A DNA stretch of 64,000 nt from Novosphingobium sp. SCN 66-18. Its GTDB lineage: Bacteria > Pseudomonadota > Alphaproteobacteria > Sphingomonadales > Sphingomonadaceae. The stretch lies in the NCBI GenBank assembly GCA_001725355.1, contig MEGD01000009.1, forward strand, positions 1-64,000, written 5' to 3'. Both the position numbers and the translations under genes were made by a program. Shown here piece by piece: positions 50,905 to 59,439 of the stretch; position 1 is the stretch's first letter, and each line of letters opens with the position of its first letter. The notes under the pieces are model-generated. The model was not told the origin of the DNA. It searched no databases and saw only the letters and a list, made by a program, of their open reading frames with translations.

Positions 50905-51730
50905 TCAAGCCTTTCGCAGCGAAAAATGACGGGCGCCGGCCACGCAGCCGATCACCAGAACGAGTACCAGAACCATGTCCATGCCGACCGGTTCGTGCAG
51001 CAGCAGCGCGGCGAGGCCCAGCGCCAGCAGCGGCTGGACGAGCTGGAGTTGCCCGACAGCCGCGATCCCCCCGAGCGCAAGGCCGCGATACCAGAACATG
51101 AAGCCGATCAACATGCTGCCGAGCGAGACATAGCCGAGGCCGAGCCATGCCGGCACGCCGACGGCGCTCCAGTCCGGCGTGGTGGCCAGGGCCATCGTGC
51201 CGAGCGAGACCGGCAGCGTCAGCGCGAGCGCCCAGCAGATCACCTGCCAGCCGCCCAGCCGGCGCGAGAGTACCGCGCCTTCGGCATAGCCCAGCCCGCA
51301 GACGATCACCGCCGCGATCATCAGTGCGACTCCGGTCGTATCGGCGCGCAGCGATGGCGACCAGGCGTAGCTCCCCACGCAGAGCGCGCCGAGTGCGGCG
51401 AACAGCCAGAACCGCCGGTCCGGCCGTTCGCGCGCCCGCAGCACCGCGAACGTCGCGGTTGAAAGCGGCAGCAAGCCGGTGAACACGATCGAGGCGGACG
51501 CGTTCATGTGGCGCAGCGCCACGGCAGTCAGCAGCGGGAAGCCCACGACCACCCCCAGCGCCACGACAACGAGCGGCAGCAGATCGCGCCGTTCCGGGCG
51601 GGGCTGGCGCAGCGAGCGTAAGGAACAGCGGATCGAGATCGATCACCGCCGCGCGCGTTGCCGGCAGCGAGCCGCTGAAGATCACCACGCCGATCAGGCC
51701 GCTGAACCATCCTTCGAGCGATTTTTCCAT
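50905..51730 (-). pseudogene. DMT/EamA transporter, frameshifted with internal deletion
   Basis: Starts at ATG 51730 with GGAGG and MEKSLEGWFSGLIGVVIFSG...DPLFLTLA, the first helices of an EamA-type exporter, but this frame then turns into Ala/Arg-rich nonsense. From about 51615 the correct protein continues in another frame (RQPRPERRDLLPLVVVALGVVVG to HFSLRKA, stop 50905). About 15-17 residues of a transmembrane helix are missing at the junction, so a small deletion has shifted the frame. The C-terminal half still has about seven helices but is unlikely to work alone. Confidence 0.75.
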
Positions 51731-51784
51731 ATGTCCTCCGGCAATGTCCTTGCCTCGGAAGCGGGGATCGGCGACAGGGACAAT

Positions 51785-51812
51785 CCAGTAAGGTTCAAAC
51801 AAACTGTACTGG
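51785..51812. promoter_or_regulatory. Putative MocR operator in divergent promoter
   Basis: CCAGTA (51785-51790) and TACTGG (51807-51812) form an inverted repeat 16 bp apart between the MocR gene and the divergent transporter/phzF unit. Confidence 0.4.
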
Positions 51813-51838
51813 TCCAATCGGCAATAAGGTTGCGCATC

Positions 51839-53227
51839 ATGGCGTCATCGCAAGGCACGCTCGTCGAACAGGTGATGGGGCAGGTGCGCCGCCAGATCGC
51901 CTCGCGCGCGCTGCCGCCCGGCGCGAAACTGCCGTCGATCCGCAGCGCGGCGGAAACGGCGGGGGTGTCCAAGTCGACCGTCGTCGAAGCCTATGACCGG
52001 CTGGCGAGCGAAGGCACGGTTTCGGCGCGGCGCGGGTCGGGCTTCTACGTCGCGCGGCAGGGCGAGCCGCTGTCGCTGGCCGACATTACGCCCCGGCTCG
52101 ACCGGGCGATCGATCCGCTGTGGGTCTCGCGCCAGTCGCTCGAAAGCCCCGGCGACCTTCCCAAGCCCGGGTGCGGCTGGCTGCCGCCCGAATGGCTGCC
52201 GGAGGAGGAGGTGCGCCGGGCGCTGCGTTCGCTGGCGCGCGATGGTGGCGGTGCCCTGGCCGATTACGGCACGCCGCTGGGCCTTCCCGCGCTGCGGCAG
52301 ATCCTCGCCCGCCGGCTGGGAGAGCGCGGCGTGCATTGCGGCCCCGGCCAGATCATGCTGACCGAAAGCGGCACGCAGGCGATCGATCTCCTCTGCCGGT
52401 TGCTGATCGCGCCCGGCGATGCCGTGCTGGTGGACGACCCGTGCTATTTCAATTTCCTCGCGTTGCTGCGCGCGCACCGCGTCACGGTGGTCAGCGTGCC
52501 GATGACGGCGGAAGGACCGGACCTCGCCGCGTTCGAGCAGGCGCTCGTCACGCACCGTCCGCGGCTCTACATTACCAATTCAGGCGTCCACAATCCCACC
52601 GGGGCCACGCTGTCGCTGACCACGGCGCACCGTCTGTTGCGGCTGGCCGACACGCACGATCTGACCATTATCGAGGACGACATTTTCGCCGACTTCGACG
52701 AGGAACCGGCCCCGCGTCTGGCCGCGCTCGACGGGCTGGAGCGGGTGATCCAGATCGGGAGCTTCTCCAAGACGCTGTCGGCGGCGGTGCGCTGTGGCTA
52801 TGTCGCGATCCGGGCCGACTGGATGGACCGGCTGGTGGACCTGTCGATCGCGACGGCCTTCGGGGCGGGGCGGTTGTCGAGCGAGCTGGTGCTGCGCGTG
52901 ATCCAGGACGGCAGTTACCGCCGCCACGTGCAGACTTTACGCACCCGGCTGCGCAAGGCCCGGCGCGCCACGATCGAGCGGCTGAGCGCACTGGGGATCG
53001 CGCCATGGATCGAACCGCGCGCGGGCATGTTCCTGTGGTGCCAATTGCCCGGCGGGATGGATGCCGCCGAGTGCGCCCGCGCCGCGCTGGCGCAGGGGGT
53101 GGTTCTGGCCCCCGGCGACGTTTTCAGCCTGACGCGTACCGCGCCGGACTTCATGCGCTTCAACGTGGCGCAATGCGTGGCGCCGGGCGCGGCCGGCCTG
53201 CTGGAACAGGTCTTCGCGCCCGGCTGA
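51839..53227 (+). CDS. MocR/GntR-type regulator with aminotransferase domain
   Basis: 462 residues from ATG 51839. An N-terminal GntR winged helix (residues ~5-75: LPPGAKLPSIRSAAETAGVSKSTVVEAYDRL) is joined to a fold-type I aminotransferase domain; YITNSGVHNPTGA and the PLP lysine Lys311 in GSFSKTLSAAVRCGY are intact. MocR proteins use PLP with an amino compound as a switch and usually regulate a divergent neighbour, here the DMT/phzF pair. Its stop is 5 bp from the converging small gene. Confidence 0.92.
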   Translation: MASSQGTLVEQVMGQVRRQIASRALPPGAKLPSIRSAAETAGVSKSTVVEAYDRLASEGTVSARRGSGFYVARQGEPLSLADITPRLDRAIDPLWVSRQSLESPGDLPKPGCGWLPPEWLPEEEVRRALRSLARDGGGALADYGTPLGLPALRQILARRLGERGVHCGPGQIMLTESGTQAIDLLCRLLIAPGDAVLVDDPCYFNFLALLRAHRVTVVSVPMTAEGPDLAAFEQALVTHRPRLYITNSGVHNPTGATLSLTTAHRLLRLADTHDLTIIEDDIFADFDEEPAPRLAALDGLERVIQIGSFSKTLSAAVRCGYVAIRADWMDRLVDLSIATAFGAGRLSSELVLRVIQDGSYRRHVQTLRTRLRKARRATIERLSALGIAPWIEPRAGMFLWCQLPGGMDAAECARAALAQGVVLAPGDVFSLTRTAPDFMRFNVAQCVAPGAAGLLEQVFAPG

Positions 53228-53232
53228 GCCGC

Positions 53233-53586
53233 CTACAGCCGCGAAGCCGTGTCGCCGTGGCCGGGGACGAACCGGCGCGCGGAGAAGCTGTGGGGCACGT
53301 CCGCGCTGCCACCGTAGAGCTCGTGGTGCGGCGCGGCTTCTGCAAAGGCGCAGGCCAGTTCGAACAGGTTGGTCTGGGCAGCGTCCATCGCGTCGAGCGG
53401 GATTTGTTCCAGCAGGTCTAGCGCGGTGCGCAGGCGCGGCATGAATGCGGTGTAGAACGCCGCGAAATCCTGCGCCGAAGCGCTCCAGCGGATGGCGCTC
53501 CGCGCATTTTCCGTGGCGCGTGCCCAGTGTGCCGCAAGCTCCGTCAGGTCTTCGAAGCCGGCGGGCAGAGTGATGGTATCGGTCAT
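53233..53586 (-). CDS. Small Rieske-cassette protein of unknown family (copy 1)
   Basis: 117-residue soluble protein with no signal peptide. It resembles the 123-residue protein at 60648: both start with an LPA-F-DL segment, have AFY/AFY-P-RL in the middle and share A-P-H-x-ELYGG-x-x-x-VP-x-x-F-x-x-x-RFV near the C-terminus. Both stand directly after a Rieske oxygenase alpha-subunit gene (here 18 bp). This suggests a dedicated third component or chaperone of the oxygenase. I recognise no named family. Confidence 0.8.
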   Translation of the reverse strand: MTDTITLPAGFEDLTELAAHWARATENARSAIRWSASAQDFAAFYTAFMPRLRTALDLLEQIPLDAMDAAQTNLFELACAFAEAAPHHELYGGSADVPHSFSARRFVPGHGDTASRL

Positions 53587-53604
53587 CGGGAGTGTCCTTT
53601 CCGT

Positions 53605-54858
53605 TCAGGCGGCGAGGTAGCGGTCCAGCGTGCGCGCCGCGTGCCGGATCAAAAACTCCTGATCCATGAGCTGCATGGTATCGACCGCGCCCGAACGGAT
53701 GCCGGTGAACGTGTCTTCCATCGTCGCGGTGTCTTCCAGCCAGGCGTTGCGATGCAGCGCGTTGACGTGCAGTTGCGCCACCCGTTCGGCCGCGTTGCGG
53801 GCCGGGCGGAAGTAGTTGATGCCTTCCCACAGCGTCCGCCCGTGATCGAGCGGCCAGAACTGGTGGGTGAAGAAGGCCATGCCCGGATAGCCGCAGCCGG
53901 CGGCGAGATGGATCAGCAGGTTGGGAAAGACGTTCGGCAACTCGAACTGGAAATCCGCGCGCCGCGTCGGGTTGATCCCGGGCGGCACCTGCTCGGGATG
54001 CGGGGCATGGGCCGCGCTACCGTGGAGCACGCGCGCGAATTCGGCGGTGGAAGCGGCGGCTTCCATGCCAAGGCCGTAGATCGTGGACGAGGCGTGCGGG
54101 CCGATCAGCTTGAAATCGGAATGTTCGATCCCGCGAAAGCCCGGCAGCGATCCGGCGTGGATCGTGGGAACGTGATAGCCTTCGGAAAAGGCATAGAGCG
54201 CGACTTTCCAGTTGCATTCGAGCACGGTGTAATAGCGATAGGCCGTCGTCGCTTCGGCATAGGGATAGCCGCCGAACAGCGTGCCGAAATCGCCGAGATA
54301 TTCCGCCAGCGTCTGTTCGGGGGGATCGGCCATGTTGATGAACACGAAGCCTTCCCAGGTATCGCAGGCGATCTCGCGCAGGCCGAGGCAGGCCTTGTCG
54401 AGCGTGCCGAAGTGATCCTCCAGCGGCACCGAACGCAGCGGCCCGTCGGTGCCGAAGACCCAGCCGTGGAACCGGCAGGTGACCACGCCGGCGCGCGCCC
54501 GGCCGAAGGTTTCGGCGTCCGAAGTCGGCACCACCTTGTTGCCGCGATGGGTGCAGACGTTGTGGAACGCGCGTACCACGCCGTCCTTGCCGCGCACGAT
54601 CAGCACCGAGGCGTCGACGACCGGCAGGTCCTTGACCTTGTAGTCGCCGATCGCGGGCAGCTCCGATGTGGTCGCGACCTTCAGCCAGGTGCGGCGGAAG
54701 ATCTTCTCCCGCTCCCGTTCATAGATCGCCGGATCGCGGATGGCGTCCACCGAGACCGGGGCGGTGCCGAGTTCGGCGCGGATCGCAGCCACGCTGCGGC
54801 CGAGATGGGCGAACTTCTCCGCGCCCGGCTTCAGCGTGGCGCTGGCGGGGTCAGTCAT
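53605..54858 (-). CDS. Rieske non-heme iron oxygenase, alpha subunit (copy 1)
   Basis: 417-residue aromatic-ring-hydroxylating-type oxygenase. The Rieske cluster ligands are Cys102-x-His104 (CTHRGN) and Cys128-x2-His131 (CRFHGW); the mononuclear iron site is in FSEGYHVPTIHAG with its two His, and the following Asp/Glu lies in the C-terminal half. RGKDGVVRAFHN precedes the cluster. 28 bp after a SnoaL-like gene, which has the same fold as dioxygenase beta subunits, and 18 bp before the small unknown gene. No reductase is in the window. Substrate unknown. Confidence 0.92.
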   Translation of the reverse strand: MTDPASATLKPGAEKFAHLGRSVAAIRAELGTAPVSVDAIRDPAIYEREREKIFRRTWLKVATTSELPAIGDYKVKDLPVVDASVLIVRGKDGVVRAFHNVCTHRGNKVVPTSDAETFGRARAGVVTCRFHGWVFGTDGPLRSVPLEDHFGTLDKACLGLREIACDTWEGFVFINMADPPEQTLAEYLGDFGTLFGGYPYAEATTAYRYYTVLECNWKVALYAFSEGYHVPTIHAGSLPGFRGIEHSDFKLIGPHASSTIYGLGMEAAASTAEFARVLHGSAAHAPHPEQVPPGINPTRRADFQFELPNVFPNLLIHLAAGCGYPGMAFFTHQFWPLDHGRTLWEGINYFRPARNAAERVAQLHVNALHRNAWLEDTATMEDTFTGIRSGAVDTMQLMDQEFLIRHAARTLDRYLAA

Positions 54859-54886
54859 ATTCGAGGTGTCCTCTCTGTGGTCGGTT

Positions 54887-55372
54887 TCAGGCGTCGGCGA
54901 GTGCCCCGGGCTTTGGCGACCAGCCCGCGGGATAATGGGAAATGAGATCGGCGATCAGTTCGAGATAGCTGAAGCGCCATTGGCCCCGATCGGACCGCGC
55001 GGTGGCGAGATAACGGCCGCCGATCCAGTAGGCGCGTCCGCTGGCCGAGGTGGCGACCTCCCAGAGATAGAATTCCACGTCCGCCACCATGCGGTCTGCG
55101 GCCAGTTCCACCTTGGGCGAGACGAGGTAGTGCATCGTCCAGCGGAAACCCGCATCGGCATTGCCGGCCACGCCATCGGCAATGGCATCGCGGCCCTGCA
55201 GATCGCCGTAGCGGTCGATGCGGAAGGTGGCGTCGACGGTGAACAGCGGGCGCAGCGCGTCGGCGGACGGGCCGCCATCGAACGCCCGGCCCAAAGCGCC
55301 GATCAGATCGTCGATCGCGCGCAGAGCTTCGAGGCGGGCGATCCGGTCCTCAAGCGACGATGGTTCGGTCAT
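54887..55372 (-). CDS. SnoaL-like protein, putative oxygenase beta subunit (copy 1)
   Basis: 161 residues from ATG 55372. NTF2/SnoaL-like fold: LEDRIARLEALRAIDDLIGAL helix, then VDATFRID, GRDAIADGVAG, HYLVSPKVELAADRMVADVEFYLW strands. This is also the fold of ring-hydroxylating dioxygenase beta subunits, and the gene stands just before the Rieske alpha gene, so a structural role is more likely than an independent enzyme. Its counterpart is at 61021. Confidence 0.82.
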   Translation of the reverse strand: MTEPSSLEDRIARLEALRAIDDLIGALGRAFDGGPSADALRPLFTVDATFRIDRYGDLQGRDAIADGVAGNADAGFRWTMHYLVSPKVELAADRMVADVEFYLWEVATSASGRAYWIGGRYLATARSDRGQWRFSYLELIADLISHYPAGWSPKPGALADA

Positions 55373-55390
55373 GATGCCGGCCTTTGCGGA

Positions 55391-55440
55391 ACGAAAAGGG
55401 CAGGGAAGCGGACGGGATCGCGCCGGGCCACTTCCCTGCC
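55391..55440 (-). terminator. Intrinsic terminator after receptor gene
   Basis: Arms GGCAGGGAAG (55399-55408) and CTTCCCTGCC (55431-55440) with further pairing inside, followed on the minus strand by CTTTTCGTT. It lies between the receptor stop (55446) and the SnoaL-like gene, so it should limit read-through from the receptor gene into the oxygenase cassette. Confidence 0.7.
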
Positions 55441-55445
55441 TGCTG

Positions 55446-57872
55446 TCAGAACGAGGTGCGCGCGCTGAGGTACCATTCGCGCGGACGGCCATAGACACCC
55501 TCGATGATACCGCCGAACGAGTCCGCGTAGCCGGAGCCGAGATAGACCGCCTTGGTCAGGTTCTTGACGCCCAGCGTCACGCCCCACCGCTTGTCTTCGT
55601 CGCTGAACCCGATCGAGGCGTTGACGAGGTGGTAGCCCGGCTGGACCAGCTCCGGCGTGTTGACCGCGTCGTTGTAGACCGTCGAGCGATAGGACCAGTC
55701 GATGCGCGGCGTGAATGTGCCGATGCCTGAAGCCTCGATCGCATAGGATGCGCCGGCGCTCAGCGTCCACTTGGGCGCGTTCTGCAGCTTGGTGGCCGTC
55801 GTCACGCCCGCGCTCAGCGCGCGCAGGTCCACCTGCCGGTACTTGGCGTCGAGATAGCCAATGCCCGCCTCGATCGACAGCGCCGGGACGGGGCGCGCCA
55901 GCATTTCCAGCTCGAAACCCTTGATGCGGGCCTTGGCGGCGTTCTGGATGATTGGCGCGAAGCCCAGCGTGGGATCGTTCACGGTGATCTGCAGGTTGTT
56001 GTAGTCGTTGAGGAAGACCGCGCCGTTCAGGCGCAGGCGCCGGCCGGCGAGATCGCTCTTGAAGCCCAGTTCGTAGGTCCTGCTGGTTTCCGGCTTGAAC
56101 GAGGGGATGAAGGCGAACGGCGGGAACACGCGCTGGGTAAAGCCGCCACCCTTGAATCCTTCGGAGTAGGAGGCATAGGTCAGCAGTTCCGGGCTCCAGC
56201 GGTAGGAAAGGCTGACCATGGGCGTCCACGCCTTGTCCTTGATCGTCGCGCGCTGGCCGAGCGGCCCCATCAGCGGATCGCCGTTCTTGAGCCCGGACCC
56301 GTCGGGGTTGTAGGGCGCGCCGGTCAGGAAGCCGGCTTCGACGACGTACTGGTTGGCGTTGCCGAACGTCTTCTTGTCCTGCGTCCAGCGCACGCCGGCG
56401 GTCAGGTTCAGATCGTGCACGATCTCGTAGGTGCCCTGGCCGAAGAAGGCGAGGCTCTCCCCGTCAAGCACCGCGCCGCTCAGGAACACGGCATCGACGA
56501 TGTTGACGAGGTCCCTGTGGTTGCCGTGCTCGCTCGAATAGTAGCCGCCCAGCACCCAGTTGAACTTGCCGTCCAGCATCTTGCCCTGAAGCTGCAGTTC
56601 CTGCGAGAACTGGTCCTGCTTCCAGTCGCTGTTGGTTTCGACGATCGTGGCCGGGCTGTGATCGGAATCGCGTGTCCAGAAGCCCGTCACCTTGCGGTAG
56701 GCGGTGATCGACTTCACCGCGATTTCGGGCGAGATTTTCCACTCTACCGTGCCCGATGCGCCCCAGATGTTCACGTCAGAACCGGACTGGTACTTTTTGG
56801 GGTTTCCATTGGTGAAAACGCTGGAGATCGAGGTAAAGGTGCCGCCGTGGCGATAGGGGCCGACCGCCCACTGGCTGTTGAAGCAGCGCTGGTCGCTGAG
56901 CCGGGCGGGATTGGAAAGATCGGTGCAGATCGCCGCCGCCCCGGAATAGAGCGCGTTCCACACTTGCGCGGCGGGTGCGTTCTCGTTGATCTTGAGCGCG
57001 ACGTTGGGCGCCGAGTTCTCGCGGGTGCGCGATCCGTCGACGGCGAGGTCGATGGTCACGTTGCTGGAAGGTTCGAGGCGAAGCGCGAAGCGGCCGGCCA
57101 GGTTGTCGGTGTCGCCCAGGTCCGGCGCGCCCGGAACGATGCCTTTCACATAGCCGTCGCGGCGGTGGTAGAAGCCGGCGAAGCTCGAATAGACTCCCTG
57201 CGCCAGGGGAACGTCGATGCTGCCCTTGATCTGGAAGCGGTTGAAGCTGCCCGTTGTGGCTTCGATATTGCCGTTCAGCGTCTCGGACGGCTTCTTCGTC
57301 ACTACGCTGACCGCCCCGCCGATGGTGTTGCGGCCGAACAAGGTGCCCTGCGGGCCGCGCAGCACTTCGACGCGCTCGATATTGAGCACATCGAGCACGT
57401 TGCCCACGCCGCGCGAGATGTAGACGCCGTCCAGATAGAGACCGACGCCGGGATCGGCGGAAAGCTGGTAGTCGTTCTGGCCGATGCCGCGGATGAAGAT
57501 GGCGGCCGTGGCGTTGCTGGCCGAAACCGGGACAGAGCTGTTGAACTTCACGTTGGGCGTGAAATCGCCGATCTGCGTGACGTTCTCGATGCCGCGCGCG
57601 GCAATGCCTTCGCCGGTCATTGCCGAGATCGAGATCGGCGTATCCTGCAGCGATTCCGCGCGTCGGCGTGCGGTTACGGTGATCGTCTCGACGCCGGTGT
57701 TCGCTTCCTCGGCAGAGCCGGCTGACGTTTCGGCGGGTGCGGACTGGGCGTGGGCGGCAACGGCGGGCAGGGCGAGGCCCAGCAGCGATGCGCCTGCAAG
57801 CAGCCGGAAGGTTCGCGTGGTGTGATGGGCCGTCAGGCCGGCAGGACTGGCCGGCGTATTGTGCTGTGTCAT
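55446..57872 (-). CDS. TonB-dependent receptor between the Rieske cassettes
   Basis: 808 residues from ATG 57872 (GGGAGGAA upstream). Signal peptide to HAQ (residue ~37), ETITVTARRRAESLQDTP box, plug with IERVEVLRGPQGTLFGRNTIGGAVSV, barrel ending in EWYLSARTSF. Typical of the sphingomonad receptors found beside aromatic and terpenoid catabolic genes. It is upstream of the minus-strand oxygenase cassette and divergent from the amidase-led cassette, so it likely serves both. Confidence 0.93.
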   Translation of the reverse strand: MTQHNTPASPAGLTAHHTTRTFRLLAGASLLGLALPAVAAHAQSAPAETSAGSAEEANTGVETITVTARRRAESLQDTPISISAMTGEGIAARGIENVTQIGDFTPNVKFNSSVPVSASNATAAIFIRGIGQNDYQLSADPGVGLYLDGVYISRGVGNVLDVLNIERVEVLRGPQGTLFGRNTIGGAVSVVTKKPSETLNGNIEATTGSFNRFQIKGSIDVPLAQGVYSSFAGFYHRRDGYVKGIVPGAPDLGDTDNLAGRFALRLEPSSNVTIDLAVDGSRTRENSAPNVALKINENAPAAQVWNALYSGAAAICTDLSNPARLSDQRCFNSQWAVGPYRHGGTFTSISSVFTNGNPKKYQSGSDVNIWGASGTVEWKISPEIAVKSITAYRKVTGFWTRDSDHSPATIVETNSDWKQDQFSQELQLQGKMLDGKFNWVLGGYYSSEHGNHRDLVNIVDAVFLSGAVLDGESLAFFGQGTYEIVHDLNLTAGVRWTQDKKTFGNANQYVVEAGFLTGAPYNPDGSGLKNGDPLMGPLGQRATIKDKAWTPMVSLSYRWSPELLTYASYSEGFKGGGFTQRVFPPFAFIPSFKPETSRTYELGFKSDLAGRRLRLNGAVFLNDYNNLQITVNDPTLGFAPIIQNAAKARIKGFELEMLARPVPALSIEAGIGYLDAKYRQVDLRALSAGVTTATKLQNAPKWTLSAGASYAIEASGIGTFTPRIDWSYRSTVYNDAVNTPELVQPGYHLVNASIGFSDEDKRWGVTLGVKNLTKAVYLGSGYADSFGGIIEGVYGRPREWYLSARTSF

Positions 57873-58238
57873 GATTGGATTCCTCCCGATGTGATTTCCC
57901 CGATCCGGCCTTCGCGCTCTGTTGGATAGCTCTACGCGATATTGCCGGAAGCTCCGCCTGCCCACGGGACGCCGGCAAGCGTCGTCGTGACCCTTTCATG
58001 CAACATCATCGGGGCGCAGGCGCGCTAGCCTCAGGGCGCTGGAAGAAACACCTCAGCGCGATCGAATGGTGGCGGGGAATGAAGGAATTGCGCGTTTCGC
58101 CGTGATCGACGGGGGCGTGGTTTGATGCGGTAGCTGGCTATTCGGCACGGCACGGGGATAGCCCGCAAGCGGCGGAGCCCCCCATCATGGCGGCACAGAC
58201 CACGGTCCGGCCATGCCCGGACAGAACGAGGGAGCGCC
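57873..58238. other. Divergent promoter region between receptor and amidase genes
   Basis: 366 bp without a convincing gene. It must contain promoters for the receptor (minus) and the amidase-led operon (plus); I see good ribosome binding sites at both ends but no clear palindrome or consensus promoter. A 76-codon open frame here lacks any family resemblance. Confidence 0.5.
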
Positions 58239-59405
58239 ATGTCGAAGACCGTCGAAATCAAGCGCAGCGGAGCCACTGCCAAGGACGATCCGAACTGCTT
58301 CAACCGCCTCCACTGGGCGCTGGAGCCCGTCGCTCGCGCCAATCCGGGGGACTATGTCGTCTATGAGACGCGTGACGCGTTCGACAGCCAGTTCGATTTC
58401 GACACCACGCCCGAACAGGTCGCCGCCTGCGATCTCAACCGCGTGCACCCGATGACAGGCCCGGTGTTCATCGAAGGCGCCGAACGGGGCGATGCACTGG
58501 CGGTCACGATCGTCGACATCGCGCCGTCGGACTATGGCTATACCGCGATCGTGCCGGGCTTCGGCTATCTGCGCGATGTCATCGCCGGCCCGTTCATCGC
58601 GAACTGGAAGCTGGACCGGCTCTGCGCCGTTTCCGAGCAGATCCCCGGCGTGCGCATTCCGATGTGCGCCTTCCCCGGTTCGATCGGCGTGCTGCCCGGC
58701 AAGCCCGAAGTCGCCGCCGCGCTGGAGCGTGAAGGCGCCCTGGCGGCAGCGGGCGGCTTCGTGCTGATGCCCGATCCGGGCCGCGCGGTGCCGGAAAGGC
58801 TGTTCGGCGAAGGCGCGCCCTATGCCGCCGAAGGCCTGCGCACCGTGGCCCCGCGCGAGAATGGCGGCAACATGGACATCAAGGCGATGCAGGTCGGCAC
58901 CACGATCCTGTTCCCCGTCCTTGTCGATGGGGCGGGCCTGTGGACCGGCGACATCCACTTCGCGCAGGGCGATGGCGAGGTCTGCGGCACGGCCGTGGAA
59001 ATGGCCGCGCGCGTCACGCTGAAGTGCGAAGTCATCAAGGGTGGCGGCAAGGACATCGTGTTCCCGCACGTCACCGGCGGCAGCCAGCTTCGCAACACCG
59101 AGCCGGGCCGCTTCCATGCCATCGTCGGGATGCCGGTCAAGAAGGCGGGCGAAGTGCCGCCGCACCTCGCCTATCTCGACAGCCCGAAGGTCGCCGCGCT
59201 GACCAACCTGTCGGAAGACCTCTCGCTGGCCGCGCGCGACGCGCTGCTGCGGATGATCGACTGGATCGCGACCAACAAGGGCTACACCCGCGAACAGGCC
59301 TATGCGATCTGCGCCGCTGCCGTGGACCTGCGCATCGGCCAGCTCGTCGACGTTCCCAACGTCATCGTTTCGGCGGTCCTGCCGCTCGACATCTTCGTCG
59401 AGTGA
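58239..59405 (+). CDS. Acetamidase/formamidase family amide hydrolase
   Basis: 388-residue FmdA/AmdA-type zinc-dependent amidase. GDYVVYETRDAFD, HPMTGPVFIEGAERGDAL, the motif ENGGNMDIKAMQVGTT and LWTGDIHFAQGDGEVCGTAVE are the family's conserved blocks. It would hydrolyse a short-chain amide to acid and ammonia. Start ATG 58239 with GAGGGAG. First gene of the plus-strand cassette, 34 bp before the Rieske alpha gene, suggesting that the oxygenase substrate carries or yields an amide. Confidence 0.92.
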   Translation: MSKTVEIKRSGATAKDDPNCFNRLHWALEPVARANPGDYVVYETRDAFDSQFDFDTTPEQVAACDLNRVHPMTGPVFIEGAERGDALAVTIVDIAPSDYGYTAIVPGFGYLRDVIAGPFIANWKLDRLCAVSEQIPGVRIPMCAFPGSIGVLPGKPEVAAALEREGALAAAGGFVLMPDPGRAVPERLFGEGAPYAAEGLRTVAPRENGGNMDIKAMQVGTTILFPVLVDGAGLWTGDIHFAQGDGEVCGTAVEMAARVTLKCEVIKGGGKDIVFPHVTGGSQLRNTEPGRFHAIVGMPVKKAGEVPPHLAYLDSPKVAALTNLSEDLSLAARDALLRMIDWIATNKGYTREQAYAICAAAVDLRIGQLVDVPNVIVSAVLPLDIFVE

Positions 59406-59439
59406 AGCGGGGCACGCGCATCCATTGAAGGGAATTGCC

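Noticed and set aside
48856-51462. 868-codon open frame on the plus strand
   Set aside because: It is antisense to the LuxR-type, PhzF and DMT genes, with Arg/Gln/His-rich composition typical of the shadow frame of GC-rich DNA.
57990-58040. TTCATGCA and CGCGCTAG near 58000, similar to parts of the 56-bp element
   Set aside because: The two pieces are in the opposite order and spacing to the duplicated element, so the match is likely chance.
57875-58105. 76-codon open frame in the receptor/amidase intergenic region
   Set aside because: No ribosome binding site, no family resemblance, and it would run through the divergent promoter region.
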